Assembly: GCA_963798855.1 (NCBI GenBank)
Contig: CAWCUU010000001.1
Location: forward strand, 1,364,001 to 1,428,000
Reading direction: 5' to 3'
Length of the DNA: 64,000 bases
Source of the DNA: CAWCUU01 sp963798855
GTDB lineage: Bacteria > Gemmatimonadota > Gemmatimonadetes > Longimicrobiales > RSA9
A program made the position numbers and the translations under genes. Of the stretch, positions 22,820-30,697 are shown in pieces. The stretch's first letter is position 1. Each line of letters opens with the position of its first letter. The notes under the pieces are model-generated. The model did no database searches. It was not told the origin of the DNA and saw only the letters and a program-made list of their open reading frames with translations.

Positions 22820-23734
22820 ATGGCGGATCCACCTTCCTCGGCGGTGAAAACGCGCGCGGGCCATGTCGCGCTGGTCGGACTGCCGAACGTCGGCAAGTCC
22901 TCGCTGCTCAACGCGCTGACGGGCGAGAAGCTGAGCATCGTCACGGCCAAGGCGCAGACGACGCGGGAGCGGGTCACGGGGATCCTCACGACGGCCGAGG
23001 CGCAGCTGATCTTCGTGGATACGCCGGGGCTGCTGGAGCCTCGCTACCTGCTGCAGGAGTCGATGCTTGCGGCGGCGCGGGGCGCGCTGCTGGAAGCGGA
23101 CGTGGTGCTGCTGCTGCTGGACGCGACACGTCCGGCGGACGTCCCTGAAGGCGATGCCCTCGAGCTGCTGCACCGTTCCGGCTCGCTTCTGGTCGCGGTG
23201 AACAAGGTGGACGCCTCGGCCGCGGATGCGCAGGAGCGCCTGGCCGCCTGGTCCGCTGAGCGGCTCGGCAAGGACGCGCTGCGCATCTCCGCGACCGAGG
23301 GGACGGGTATCGACGAGCTGCGCAGCAGGATGATCGCCGCGCTGCCGCCGTCGCCGTTCTTCTATCCGCCCGACGAGCTGGCGGTGCAGCCGGTGCGCTT
23401 CTTCGTCGCGGAGCTCGTGCGCGAGACCGTGTTCGAGCAGCTGGAGCAGGAGGTGCCGTACAGCACCGCGGTCGTGATCGACGAGTTCCGGGAGGCCGAG
23501 ACGCCGATCTATATCCGGGCCACGGTGGTCGTGGAACGGGAGTCGCAGAAGGGCATCGTGATCGGGCGCGGAGGCGAGAGGATCCGGCGGCTCGGCGAGC
23601 GTTCGCGAGAGAAGGTCGAGGCTTTCTTGGGCGCGCACATCTACCTCGACCTGTGGGTGAAGGCGCGCCCCGGCTGGCGAAAGAAGAAGGGCGAGCTGCG
23701 CGAGCTCGGCTACGTGCCGCCCGAGGGGGCGTAG
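22820..23734 (+). CDS. era: GTPase Era
   Basis: Era binds the 3' end of 16S rRNA and aids 30S assembly. The 304-residue protein has the G domain with G1 GLPNVGKSS at residues 20-28, a G2 threonine in AKAQTTRERV, G3 DTPG, G4 NKVD, and then a type-2 KH domain with the GIVIGRGGERIR loop (GxxxGxxG) near residue 250. The tail ARPGWRKKKGELRELGY is typical. Length and layout are normal. TATCTT at 22806 could be a -10 giving an almost leaderless mRNA, but its -35 is poor. Confidence 0.97.
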   Translation: MADPPSSAVKTRAGHVALVGLPNVGKSSLLNALTGEKLSIVTAKAQTTRERVTGILTTAEAQLIFVDTPGLLEPRYLLQESMLAAARGALLEADVVLLLLDATRPADVPEGDALELLHRSGSLLVAVNKVDASAADAQERLAAWSAERLGKDALRISATEGTGIDELRSRMIAALPPSPFFYPPDELAVQPVRFFVAELVRETVFEQLEQEVPYSTAVVIDEFREAETPIYIRATVVVERESQKGIVIGRGGERIRRLGERSREKVEAFLGAHIYLDLWVKARPGWRKKKGELRELGYVPPEGA

Positions 23735-23769
23735 CGGTCGCCGACGAATCGAAGCGCCGAGGAGGCGAG

Positions 23770-23937
23770 ATGCTGGACCCGGAGCTGTTGGAAATTCTGG
23801 TATGCCCGAAGTGCAAGGGTGATCTGGAGCACCGTCCGGAGGCGGGCGAGCTGGTGTGTCATGCCTGCCGGCTGCGTTACGAGATTCGCGACGACATCCC
23901 GATCATGCTGATCGACGAAGCGAAGCCGTTGGAGTGA
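23770..23937 (+). CDS. Trm112-family zinc-binding protein
   Basis: A 55-residue protein with CPKC and CHAC pairs: MLDPELLEILVCPKCKGDL, then LVCHACRLRYEIRDDIPIML. This is the YcaR/Trm112 fold; in eukaryotes and archaea Trm112 activates methyltransferases, while the role of short bacterial members is less clear. ATG at 23770 is preceded by GAGGAGG, so the start is well supported. It is 35 nt after era and just before the 9-bp array. Confidence 0.85.
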   Translation: MLDPELLEILVCPKCKGDLEHRPEAGELVCHACRLRYEIRDDIPIMLIDEAKPLE

Positions 23938-23947
23938 CAGCTTTACG

Positions 23948-24037
23948 CAGGCTAAGCAGGCTAAGCAGGCTAAGCAGGCTAAGCAGGCTAAGCAGGCTAA
24001 ACAGGCTAAACAGGCTAAGCAGGCTGAGCAGGCTGAG
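23948..24037. repeat. Ten copies of a 9-bp repeat, CAGGCTAAG
   Basis: Ten uninterrupted 9-bp units run from 23948 to 24037: six CAGGCTAAG-type, then variants ending AAA and GAG. The period is a multiple of three and contains no stop in the rnr frame, so on paper it would encode LSR/LNR repeats ahead of RNase R. It sits between the Trm112-like gene and rnr, probably in the leader of rnr. Confidence 0.9.
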
Positions 24038-24074
24038 AGATTCACGTCCTAGGGCTCCTCACACCTCCAGGGCC

Positions 24075-26270
24075 GTGCCGCTATCACCGAAAGCGATCAT
24101 CGATTTTCTGCGCGACGAGGCGGGACGACCGCTGAAGGCGAAGGAGCTCGCGCGTGCGCTCGGCGTCTCCGAGGCGGAGTACGCCGATTTTCGCGCTCGG
24201 CTTCACGAGATGGAGGAGCAGGGGCTCCTGTATCGGGTCAAGCGGCAGCGCTACGCGGCGCCCGACAAGATCAACCTGGTGGCGGGGCGCCTCCAGACGA
24301 TCCGCAGCGGGGCGGGCTTCGTCGTGCCGGAGGAGGGGGGCGAGGACCTGTTCATCCCGGCGGAGTCGCTGGAGTCGGCGATGGACGGCGACCGCGTCGT
24401 CGCGCGGGTGGAGCGACGTCGGCGCGGCGAGCGCGCGCAGGGGCGGATCATCCGGGTTCTCGAGCGCGCGCGGGAGACGATCGTCGGCGTCTACCACCCG
24501 GCGCGGAACTTCGGCTTCGTCACGCCGGAGAACCGCAAGCTGGCGCGGGACGTCTTCGTGCCGCCGGGGCAGGAGGGGGAATCGACCGAGGGCGACGTCG
24601 TGGTCGTGCGGATCACCAGCTGGGGCGACGGCCACAAAGGGCCCGTGGGCGATGTCGAGCGCGTGCTCGGCAAGCTGGAGGAGCCGGGCGTGGACGTGCT
24701 CGCGGTCGCGTACGGGCACGAGCTGCCGCTCGCCTTTCCGCCGCAGGTCGAAACGGAGGCGGAGGCGATTCGGGAGGGCGGCCTCGCGAGCGCCGGCGAG
24801 GCGCGCGAAGACCTCCGCGATCGCCTCGTGCTCACGATCGACCCGGCCGACGCGAAGGACCACGACGACGCGCTGTCCGTGCGCCCGCTGGACGACGCCC
24901 GCTTCGAGGTCGGCGTGCACATCGCCGACGTCGGACACTACGTGGTGGAAGGGGGCGCGATCGATGCCGAAGCGTTGCGGCGCGGCACCAGCGTCTACCT
25001 CGTGGACCGCACGGTGCCGATGTTGCCGGAGGCGCTCTCGACCGATATCTGCTCACTCCGCCCCGGAGTGGACCGGTTCGCGCTTTCGCTCCTCGTGGTG
25101 CTCGACCGTGACGGCAACGTCGGCGAGCATCGGCTCGTGCGCTCGGTTCTGCGCGTGCGGCACCGGCTCTCCTATGAGGACGCGCAGCGCGTGCTCGACG
25201 GCACGAGTGAAGCGGGGGCCGGCAGGCGAGCCGACCCGGGCGACGGAGGCGAACCCCACCGACTCCCGGAAGCGCTGGGCACCCTCGCCGCACTCGCCCG
25301 CTCGCTGCGGGCGCGCCGCGAGGCGAGAGGAAGCCTCGACTTCGACCTGCCCGAGGCGCGCGTCGTGCTCGACGAGGAGGGCGCCCCCCTCGACATCCAG
25401 CGGGTCGAGCGGCTGGAGAGCCATCGGCTGATCGAGGACTTCATGCTGCTCGCGAACGAGACGATCGCGGAGCGGGCGGCGAAGGCGCGGCTGCCGTTCA
25501 TGTATCGGATCCACGAGCCGCCGAGCCCCGACCGCATCGAGCAGCTGCGACAGTTCCTGGGGACGTTCGGCGTACGCCTGCAGGGAGGCGCCGAGCCCGC
25601 GCCCCGCGAGCTGCAGCGCGCGCTCGCCCAGCTGCGGGGCCGGCCAGAGGAGGGGCTCGTCTCGACCGTGATCCTCCGCTCGATGAAGCAGGCACGCTAC
25701 AGCGCCGAGAGCGTCGGCCACTTCGGACTGGCCGCCGTCCACTACACGCACTTCACGTCGCCGATCCGCCGCTACCCGGACCTGGCCGTGCACCGGCTCT
25801 GCGCGCGCGCCTTCATCGACGGCGAGGCGCCGAGCCACACGAACGCTTCGCTGGCGTCCATCGCTCGCCACTCGAGCACGCGCGAGCGCGTCGCCGTGGA
25901 CGCCGAGCGCGACAGCGTCGACCTGAAGAAGGTCGAGTTCATGGAGCGGCACGTGGGCGATGACTTCCAGGGGACGATCAGCGGGGTCACATCGTTCGGC
26001 GTGTTCGTGCTGCTCGACCGCTATCACGTCGAAGGGCTGGTCCACATCAGCTCCATCGATGACGACTACTACGTCTACGTGGAGGAGCAGTACTCGCTGC
26101 TCGGCGAGAATACACGGCGTCGTTTCCAGCTCGGCCAGCAGGTCCGGGTCCGGGTGGTTTCGGTGAACCGCGAGGAGCGGAAGATCGACTTCGGGCTCGT
26201 CGCGGATGATCGGCCGAAGGCCCGTCGCGGACGGATGAAGGGCTTTGACACCTCCCGACGCCGTCGGTAA
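24075..26270 (+). CDS. rnr: Ribonuclease R (RNB-family 3'-5' exoribonuclease)
   Basis: RNase R degrades structured RNA from the 3' end. The 731-residue protein has an N-terminal winged helix (AIIDFLRDEAGRPLKAKELA), two cold-shock domains (about 65-200), the RNB catalytic domain with DPADAKDHDDA at residues 256-266 (Asp 256, 262, 264, 265 as metal ligands), and a C-terminal S1 domain (FQGTISGVTSFGVFVLLDRY) ending in a basic tail. I chose GTG at 24075, just before the winged helix; the open frame continues upstream through the 9-bp array, so a longer N-terminus cannot be excluded. Only a weak ribosome-binding site is visible. Confidence 0.94.
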   Translation: MPLSPKAIIDFLRDEAGRPLKAKELARALGVSEAEYADFRARLHEMEEQGLLYRVKRQRYAAPDKINLVAGRLQTIRSGAGFVVPEEGGEDLFIPAESLESAMDGDRVVARVERRRRGERAQGRIIRVLERARETIVGVYHPARNFGFVTPENRKLARDVFVPPGQEGESTEGDVVVVRITSWGDGHKGPVGDVERVLGKLEEPGVDVLAVAYGHELPLAFPPQVETEAEAIREGGLASAGEAREDLRDRLVLTIDPADAKDHDDALSVRPLDDARFEVGVHIADVGHYVVEGGAIDAEALRRGTSVYLVDRTVPMLPEALSTDICSLRPGVDRFALSLLVVLDRDGNVGEHRLVRSVLRVRHRLSYEDAQRVLDGTSEAGAGRRADPGDGGEPHRLPEALGTLAALARSLRARREARGSLDFDLPEARVVLDEEGAPLDIQRVERLESHRLIEDFMLLANETIAERAAKARLPFMYRIHEPPSPDRIEQLRQFLGTFGVRLQGGAEPAPRELQRALAQLRGRPEEGLVSTVILRSMKQARYSAESVGHFGLAAVHYTHFTSPIRRYPDLAVHRLCARAFIDGEAPSHTNASLASIARHSSTRERVAVDAERDSVDLKKVEFMERHVGDDFQGTISGVTSFGVFVLLDRYHVEGLVHISSIDDDYYVYVEEQYSLLGENTRRRFQLGQQVRVRVVSVNREERKIDFGLVADDRPKARRGRMKGFDTSRRRR

Positions 26271-26273
26271 CTT
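26245..26273 (+). promoter_or_regulatory. Sigma-70 promoter overlapping the rnr stop
   Basis: A perfect -35 TTGACA (26245-26250) and TAACTT (26268-26273) are 17 nt apart. The -10 includes the TAA stop codon of rnr. It would drive the GGDEF gene, whose ATG is about 40 nt downstream. Confidence 0.6.
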
Positions 26274-26311
26274 TAGGCACCTTTCCCCGACAATACGGGT
26301 ACCCGCTCGGC

Positions 26312-27316
26312 ATGGGCATCAAGACGGTCCTCATCTATCATTCGGCTCGGGGTCGCCCGGTGCCGGAGCGCATCGTGGCGTCCGCGCAGGAGCGGGGGCT
26401 GAGGATCCAGGAGATCCGGGCGCCCGATGAGGTCGTCGCGGCCGTGAACCGGAGCTATCCGGGCTGCGTCGTCGTGGACGTCGGCGAGGACGGCGGCGAG
26501 GTGACGCTCTGCAAGCAGCTGAAGGGCGATCCTTTCACCGCGATCATCCCGATCGTCATGCTGGTCGACAAGGGCGACGCGTCGCTTCGGCTCGGCGCGA
26601 TCGAGGCGGGGGCCGACGAGGTCCTGGATCCGCAGATGGCCGACCGCGAGCAGCGCCTCCGGCTCGCACGCGCGATCGAGCGCGCGAGCCGGGACGTCAG
26701 CGTGCACCCGACGACGCGGCTGCCCGGGACGGTGCAGATCGAGCGCGACATCAGCGACCGCCTCGCCGCGGGCGAGCTGTTCGCCTGCTGCTACGCGGAC
26801 CTGGACCACTTCAAGGAATTCAACGACCGTTACGGCTACAACCGTGGCGACCGCGTGATCCAGGTCCTTTCCCGGATCCTGCGAGACGTGGTGAAGGGGT
26901 GCGCGCCCACGGGATTCATCGGCCACATCGGCGGCGACGACTTCATCTTCAACACCCCGCTCGGTGTGATGCCGGAATGCTGTCAGCTCATCCTGGAGAC
27001 CTTCGACGAGCTGATCCCGTATCATTACGGAGAGCAGGACCGCCGGGCGGGCTATTTCCTGGGAAAGGATCGTCGCGGTAACCTGCACCGCGTTCCTCTC
27101 ATGACGCTGTCCATCGGCGTCGTGACGAACCAGCATCGCAACTTCACCCATACGGGCCGGGTCAGCGAGCTGGCCACCGAGATGAAGGCTTACGCGAAGA
27201 CGCTCCCCGGCTCGATTTACGCCGTGGACCGGCGGCGCGACCTGAGCCCCGCCCGAGACACGGCCGAGCCCCGAACCAGCGAACCGATCGATGAACGTCG
27301 TCTGTCCAAGCTGTGA
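26312..27316 (+). CDS. GGDEF-domain protein with receiver-like N-terminus
   Basis: The 334-residue protein has a response-regulator-like N-terminal half (about 1-130): VLIYHSARG, CVVVDVGEDGG at the place of the phospho-acceptor strand, and IIPIVMLVDKGDASLRLGAIEAGADEVLDP. A GGDEF domain follows (about 140-310), with the signature read as GGDDF at residues 207-211; the second acidic position keeps its charge, so cyclic-di-GMP synthesis is possible. A 20-residue insertion (YHYGEQDRRAGYFLGKDRRG) follows the signature. Transmembrane segments are absent, so it is cytosolic. The next gene overlaps by 26 nt. Confidence 0.82.
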   Translation: MGIKTVLIYHSARGRPVPERIVASAQERGLRIQEIRAPDEVVAAVNRSYPGCVVVDVGEDGGEVTLCKQLKGDPFTAIIPIVMLVDKGDASLRLGAIEAGADEVLDPQMADREQRLRLARAIERASRDVSVHPTTRLPGTVQIERDISDRLAAGELFACCYADLDHFKEFNDRYGYNRGDRVIQVLSRILRDVVKGCAPTGFIGHIGGDDFIFNTPLGVMPECCQLILETFDELIPYHYGEQDRRAGYFLGKDRRGNLHRVPLMTLSIGVVTNQHRNFTHTGRVSELATEMKAYAKTLPGSIYAVDRRRDLSPARDTAEPRTSEPIDERRLSKL

Positions 27317-27719
27317 GACCGTCTTCCGGGTGGATCCGGAACGAGTCCCCGAGAGCGGGATCCGAGCCCGCTGCTCCCGCTGCGACGCAACGTTCCACCT
27401 GACGCGCGAAGGCGTCGCCGAGGAACCTCCTCTGCCCGACGGCCCCGCACCCGCGGTGTCGCTGCCGTTCGGACCGGCCGATCCGGGCACCCGTGCGAAG
27501 CGGATCGCACGCGCGCTCGTCTCGGACATCGCCGCTTACCACCGCGAGCGTGTCGACCGCAGCCGTACCGCCGGCACGCTGCGGGGCGAGCTGCGCGACG
27601 AAATCCTCAAGAGCTGGGACGAGTACGTCGAGCAGGTCGGCGTCGCGATGGCGAAGCGGACCCCCTACTTCCGCGACGCGCTGAACGACATCCTCGCGAG
27701 GGGAGCCGCGGTCTTCTAG
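27291..27719 (+). CDS. MJ0042-type zinc-ribbon protein
   Basis: A 142-residue protein whose N-terminus is an MJ0042-type zinc ribbon: MNVVCPSCETVFRV with C5 and C8, then RARCSRCDATF with C28 and C31. After a proline-rich linker, residues 75-142 form an apparent helical domain (RIARALVSDIAAYHRERVD, then LRDEILKSWDEYVEQVGVAM) of a type seen in delta-proteobacterial and Gemmatimonadota zinc-ribbon proteins. The function is unknown. The start overlaps the GGDEF gene by 26 nt. Confidence 0.78.
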   Translation: MNVVCPSCETVFRVDPERVPESGIRARCSRCDATFHLTREGVAEEPPLPDGPAPAVSLPFGPADPGTRAKRIARALVSDIAAYHRERVDRSRTAGTLRGELRDEILKSWDEYVEQVGVAMAKRTPYFRDALNDILARGAAVF

Positions 27720-27752
27720 GGCGCGCACCCGGCCTCCATCGCGCGTCCGGCT

Positions 27753-27938
27753 TCGAAATCTCACGCGAAGCCGCGGAGGATTTCGAGCCGCGAAGCCGGC
27801 CGACGCGGCGAGAACGCGATCTCGACGGGAGCCAACATCGAAGAATCGTTGATTTTGCGACGAGGGCTACGAAGCCCGCTGCGGCTCGACTTCGCGCCTC
27901 CGCCGTTCTCGGCGGCTTCGCGTGATGGCTGTTTTCGA
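27753..27938. repeat. Long imperfect palindrome before the prfB promoter
   Basis: Nested complementary blocks occur in register: TCGAAA (27753-27758) with TTTCGA (27933-27938); CACGCGAAGCCGC (27762-27774) with its exact complement at 27912-27924; CGGAGG (27774-27779) with CCTCCG (27897-27902); and TCGAGCCGC (27783-27791) with GCGGCTCGA (27881-27889). About 90 nt lie in the loop. The 327-nt gap after the zinc-ribbon gene holds no credible gene; this element fills most of it. It could be a miniature repeat element or a bidirectional terminator. Confidence 0.7.
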
Positions 27939-27950
27939 GGCGGCGAGCCG

Positions 27951-27980
27951 TTGCCGACGCGCGGAGGGACCACCTATACT
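27951..27980 (+). promoter_or_regulatory. Sigma-70 promoter of the prfB operon
   Basis: TTGCCG (27951-27956) and TATACT (27975-27980) are 18 nt apart. The -10 is the closest to consensus in this window. The leader to the prfB ATG is about 60 nt. Confidence 0.65.
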
Positions 27981-28046
27981 GCGTCCGGGTAGTCTTCGGG
28001 GCCGTCCACGTCGGGCGGCCCCTCGCATTGATGGACAGGAGCCCCA

Positions 28047-29154
28047 ATGGTCACGGAGACCCGGCAACACCTGGACGAGCAGCTCGAGCGCCTGCGCGCG
28101 CTCGGAGGTTATCTTTGACGTCGATGCGAAGCGCACGCGGCTGAAGGAGCTGGAGGCGCGTATGGCCGAGCCCGACTTCTGGGATCAGGGCCAGGGCACG
28201 CGTGGCGTCATCGAGGAGGTGAAGGAGCTCAAGGGGTGGGTCGAGCCGTACGACCGGCTGAGTCACAACGCAACGCAACTCGCCGAGCTCGGCGAGCTGC
28301 TCGAGGCCGAGTCGGACGAGAGCCTCGAGGCGGACTGGGAGGCGGAGGTGAGGGGGCTGGAGGGGGCGATCGATCGGCTCGAGCTGCGCAACATGCTGCG
28401 CGGCCAGGACGACGGCCGGGACGCCCTGCTCACGATCCACCCGGGCGCCGGCGGTACGGAGTCGCAGGACTGGGCCGAGATGCTCATGCGCATGTACACG
28501 CGCTGGGCGGAGCGCCACGGCTTCACGGTCGAGGTGCTCGACCTCCAGGAGGGCGAGGAAGCGGGGATCAAGAGCGCGAGCATGGAGATCCGCGGCGACT
28601 ATGCGTACGGCTACCTGAAGGCGGAGAAGGGGGTGCACCGGCTGGTGCGTATCTCGCCCTTCGATGCGCAGAGCCGCCGCCACACCTCGTTCGCGAGCGT
28701 ATTCGTCTATCCCGTCGTGGACGACGAGATCGACGTCGACATCGACGAGAACGACTTGCGCGTCGACACCTACCGCGCCTCGGGAGCCGGCGGGCAGCAC
28801 GTCAACAAGACGAGCTCGGCGGTCCGCATCACGCACCTCCCCACCGGCATCGTGGTCGCCTGTCAAAACGAGCGCAGCCAGTTCAAGAACAAGAGCACCG
28901 CGATGAAAATGCTGCGTGCCGCGCTCTACGAGCGGGAGCTGGAGCTGCGTGCGGCGGAGCGCGAGAAGCTGGACGCGGAGAAGACCGAGATCGCGTGGGG
29001 GAACCAGATCCGTTCGTACGTCTTCCAGCCGTACACCATGGTCACCGACCATCGCACGGAGCTGAAGGTCTCCGATGTGCAGCGCGTCATGGACGGCGAT
29101 CTGGATCCCTTCATCGAGGCGTTCCTGAAGGAGTATGGTGCCCGCGCCGTCTGA
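28047..29154 (+). CDS. prfB: Peptide chain release factor 2 (programmed +1 frameshift)
   Basis: RF2 ends translation at UGA and UAA. A short first frame starts at ATG 28047 (AGGAG 5 nt upstream) and reads 23 codons to CTT followed by TGA at 28116-28118. Skipping T28116 continues as GAC GTC GAT and on to 29154, giving 368 residues, the normal length. The slip site CTT-TGA-C preceded by GGAGG (28104-28108) is the classic autoregulatory recoding signal. The codon-recognition SPF motif (VRISPFDAQS) and the peptidyl-hydrolase GGQ motif (GAGGQHVNKTSSAVR) are present. lysS overlaps the 3' end by 20 nt. Confidence 0.97.
28104..28119 (+). promoter_or_regulatory. prfB recoding site
   Basis: GGAGG at 28104-28108, then TTAT, then CTTTGAC. 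The internal Shine-Dalgarno lies 4 nt before the CTT slip codon and an in-frame TGA with a following C, which is the poor-termination context. Low RF2 lets ribosomes shift +1. Confidence 0.95.
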
Positions 29155-30694
29155 GGAGCTGGAAGCGCCGGAGCAACGGCGCAGCAGGGTCGTCGAGGAC
29201 CGCGTCGCGAAGCTCGCCGAGCTGCAGCGGCGCGGCCTCGAGCCGTATGCCTATCGGTTCGATCCGGGCGAGCACACCGCCGAAGCCCGGGAGCGCTTCG
29301 AGCTGGCGGAGGCGGCCGGTGAGCTGGACGAGGCCGGCTTCGGCCCGAGCGTCCGGCTCGCGGGCCGCATCACGGCGGTGCGGGGACACGGAAAGTCGAC
29401 GTTCGCGGACCTGAGCGACCGCGACGGCCGAATCCAGCTGCATGTCCGCGTCAACGACGTCGGCGAGGATGCCTACCGGCTGCTGGATCTGCTCGACCTC
29501 GGCGACTGGCTGGGCGTGCAGGGTCTACTGTTCCGCACGCGCATGGGCGAGGTGACCGTGCGCGTGAGTGGTATGGAGCTTCTCGCCAAGTCCGTACGGC
29601 CGCTTCCGCTGGGCAAGGAGGAAGTCGATGAGGAGAGCGGCGAGACCCGCACGCACGGCACGTTCGCGGACGTCGAGCAGCGCTACCGCCAGCGTTACGC
29701 CGACCTGGCGGTGAATGCCGAGGTGCGGGAGGTGTTCCGCACCCGGGCGCGCGTGGTCACGGCGCTGCGGCGATTCCTCGACGAGCGGGACTTCGTCGAG
29801 GTCGAGACTCCGGTGCTGCAGCCGATCTACGGTGGCGCCTCGGCGCGGCCGTTCAAAACGCACCATCACGCGCTCGACATGCGCCTCTTCCTGCGCATCG
29901 CGGACGAGCTGTACCTGAAACGGCTGATCGTGGGCGGCCTCGAGCGCGTCTACGAGATCGCGAAGGACTTCCGCAACGAGGGGATCGACCGCACGCACTT
30001 CCCCGAGTTCACGATGCTGGAGTTCTACCAGGCGTTCGCCGATTACGGCGACATGATCGAGCTGGTCGAGGAGATGCTCGAGTCCGTGGTCCGCGAGGTC
30101 CGCGGCGAGCCCTTCGTGGAGGTGGGCGGAGAGCGAATCTCCTTCGAGCGGCCGTTCGCGCGCATCGCATACCTCGACGCGCTGAAGGTGCATGGCGGTC
30201 TCGAGGTGCGGGAGATGGAGGATGACGCGCTGCGTCGCGCCGCACGCGAGCAGGGCGTCGCGGACGTCGATTCGCTGAGCCGGCCGAAGCTGATCGACGA
30301 GCTGTTCAAGGAAACCGTCGAGCCGCTGCTCGTTCAGCCGACGTTCATCCTCGACCACCCCCGCGAGCTGTCGCCGCTCGCGAAGCCGAAGCGCGGCGAT
30401 CCGACCCTGACCGAGCGCTTCGAGCTGATGGTGGTCGGCCACGAGCTGGCGAACGCGTTCAGCGAGTTGAACGATCCGTTCGACCAGAGGGAGCGATTCG
30501 AGGCGCAGACGCGGCTGCGGGAGGCCGGCGATGAGGAGGCCCAGAGCCTGGATGAGGACTACATCCGCGCTCTCGAATACGGCATGCCGCCTACAGGCGG
30601 TGTCGGGATGGGGGTGGACCGGCTCGTGATGCTGCTCACCGGCCAGTCATCCATCCGCGACGTCATCCTGTTTCCGACCCTCCGGCCGGAGTAG
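29135..30694 (+). CDS. lysS: Lysyl-tRNA synthetase, class II
   Basis: LysS charges tRNA-Lys; a tRNA-Lys(CUU) gene is in this window. The 519-residue protein has an N-terminal OB-fold anticodon-binding domain (SVRLAGRITAVRGHGKSTFADLS) and the class II catalytic core with motif 1 (FLDERDFVEVETPVLQP), motif 2 (FRNEGIDRTHFPEFTMLEFY) and motif 3 (GMPPTGGVGMGVDRLVMLLT). The length is typical. ATG at 29135 lies within prfB; prfB-lysS is a common gene order. Confidence 0.97.
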   Translation: MVPAPSEELEAPEQRRSRVVEDRVAKLAELQRRGLEPYAYRFDPGEHTAEARERFELAEAAGELDEAGFGPSVRLAGRITAVRGHGKSTFADLSDRDGRIQLHVRVNDVGEDAYRLLDLLDLGDWLGVQGLLFRTRMGEVTVRVSGMELLAKSVRPLPLGKEEVDEESGETRTHGTFADVEQRYRQRYADLAVNAEVREVFRTRARVVTALRRFLDERDFVEVETPVLQPIYGGASARPFKTHHHALDMRLFLRIADELYLKRLIVGGLERVYEIAKDFRNEGIDRTHFPEFTMLEFYQAFADYGDMIELVEEMLESVVREVRGEPFVEVGGERISFERPFARIAYLDALKVHGGLEVREMEDDALRRAAREQGVADVDSLSRPKLIDELFKETVEPLLVQPTFILDHPRELSPLAKPKRGDPTLTERFELMVVGHELANAFSELNDPFDQRERFEAQTRLREAGDEEAQSLDEDYIRALEYGMPPTGGVGMGVDRLVMLLTGQSSIRDVILFPTLRPE

Positions 30695-30697
30695 TCC

